64,000 nucleotides of DNA from DATGJX01 sp963830545. Lineage in GTDB: Bacteria > Vulcanimicrobiota > Vulcanimicrobiia > Vulcanimicrobiales > Vulcanimicrobiaceae. The notes below the pieces were generated by a model, which searched no databases, had not been told where the DNA came from, and saw nothing but the letters and a program-made list of their open reading frames with translations. The position numbers and the translations under genes were made by a program. Of the stretch, positions 63,644 through 64,000 are shown one piece after another (position 1 is the stretch's first letter; each line of letters opens with the position of its first letter). Location of the stretch: the NCBI GenBank assembly GCA_963830545.1, contig CAWHMK010000001.1, forward strand, positions 1,984,001 to 2,048,000, read 5' to 3'.

Positions 63644-64000
63644 TCACCCCATGTGCGCGGTCTGGCGCTCGATGAGCGATCGATCCCCGACCCACTGAAT
63701 CGGCGGAATTTCCAGCCAGCGCGCAAGTTCGTTCAAGTGCGTGCCGTAGGCCGAACGCAGACGTGAAAACTCTCCCCAGGCTGCATCCAAATCGCGCAGC
63801 CGGTAACCCGCGCTCGTCAAACGTTCGCATGCCGCAACGAATTCATGACGTTCGATTCCCGCCGCACCCGGCACCGCGGACTTTTCGAACCGAAAGTACG
63901 ACGCAAAGTCACCGGTCAAGTGGCGGCCGATCTCGTACATGATGCGCGCCTGCCCCTGTGTCTGCGTATTGCGCATGTGATCGGGGTCCAGCGTACTCAT
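63644..64000 (-). CDS. Hypothetical protein, probably 5'-truncated
   Basis: The last 118 residues of a minus-strand gene; an ATG occurs exactly at the window edge, so the gene may be longer. Visible parts are IMYEIGRHLTGDFASYFRFE, LTSAGYRLRDLDAAWGEF and ARWLEIPPIQWVGDRSLI. The last segment resembles the C-terminal tail seen in some ion-channel-family proteins, but this is only an impression. It converges on the protease gene with 18 bases between stops. Confidence 0.4.
   Translation of the reverse strand: MSTLDPDHMRNTQTQGQARIMYEIGRHLTGDFASYFRFEKSAVPGAAGIERHEFVAACERLTSAGYRLRDLDAAWGEFSRLRSAYGTHLNELARWLEIPPIQWVGDRSLIERQTAHMG

Overview
The window is a 64 kb piece of a high-GC bacterial chromosome from a diderm: it has two TonB-dependent outer-membrane receptors and several lipoproteins. 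I see no tRNA, rRNA, phage or CRISPR array. The lineage is not certain. The gene mix (Lhr-type repair helicase, lysine-rich histone-like tail protein, PaaX-type aromatic regulation, unfamiliar lipoproteins) and the many non-ATG starts suggest a poorly characterised phylum (Eremiobacterota/WPS-2-like is my impression only) rather than a well-studied proteobacterium.

Layout. 1-2.6 kb: end of an ABC exporter ATPase, a cytidylate-kinase-like protein and an MFS exporter. 2.6-3.1 kb: a gene-free stretch holding two inverted copies of an elaborate structured element, with tandem terminators of a histone-like gene. 3.1-8.2 kb: histone-like protein, hydrolase, two tiny genes, then Lhr helicase and PdeM nuclease. 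8.2-11.5 kb: DUF2182/DUF1326 pair, MFS, NUDIX. 11.5-22.1 kb: aromatic-CoA degradation (3-hydroxyadipyl-CoA dehydrogenase, 3-oxoadipyl-CoA thiolase, aldehyde dehydrogenase, TonB receptor, PaaX, BoxB-like oxygenase, enoyl-CoA hydratase). 22.1-26.6 kb: galactose and arabinan/xylan-type sugar genes (galT, galK, GH43). 26.5-33.5 kb: a seven-gene, fully overlapping minus-strand operon (two glycosyltransferases, UDP-galactopyranose mutase, GH1-type glycosidase, PLP decarboxylase, GntA-like haem N-hydroxylase, DUF1989) that looks like an uncharacterised glycoconjugate or natural-product pathway. 33.7-41 kb: ATP-dependent DNA ligase, M-box Mg2+ riboswitch with an NRAMP-type transporter, serine hydrolase, ligase-associated exonuclease. 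41-47 kb: cysK, asparaginase, metH, GNAT. 47-56 kb: TauE-like carrier, lipoprotein, nagA, a two-headed dynamin-like protein, phosphohexomutase, a sensor PP2C phosphatase. 56-61 kb: vitamin B12 uptake (btuBCD under a cobalamin riboswitch, btuF divergent). 61-64 kb: hflX, threonine/serine dehydratase, a lipoprotein trypsin-like protease and a partial gene.

How the genes connect. The B12 uptake genes supply the cofactor used by MetH. The four ligase-associated repair proteins (Lhr helicase, PdeM, LigB-type ligase, exonuclease) are all present but scattered over 36 kb. The aromatic cluster covers ring epoxidation through beta-ketoadipyl-CoA thiolysis, but its reductase is not in the window.

Quality note. 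At least 25 single-base frame breaks interrupt otherwise intact, conserved reading frames, with a dense cluster at 19.3-22.1 kb. This looks like residual consensus error, so many genes are given as one interrupted CDS.
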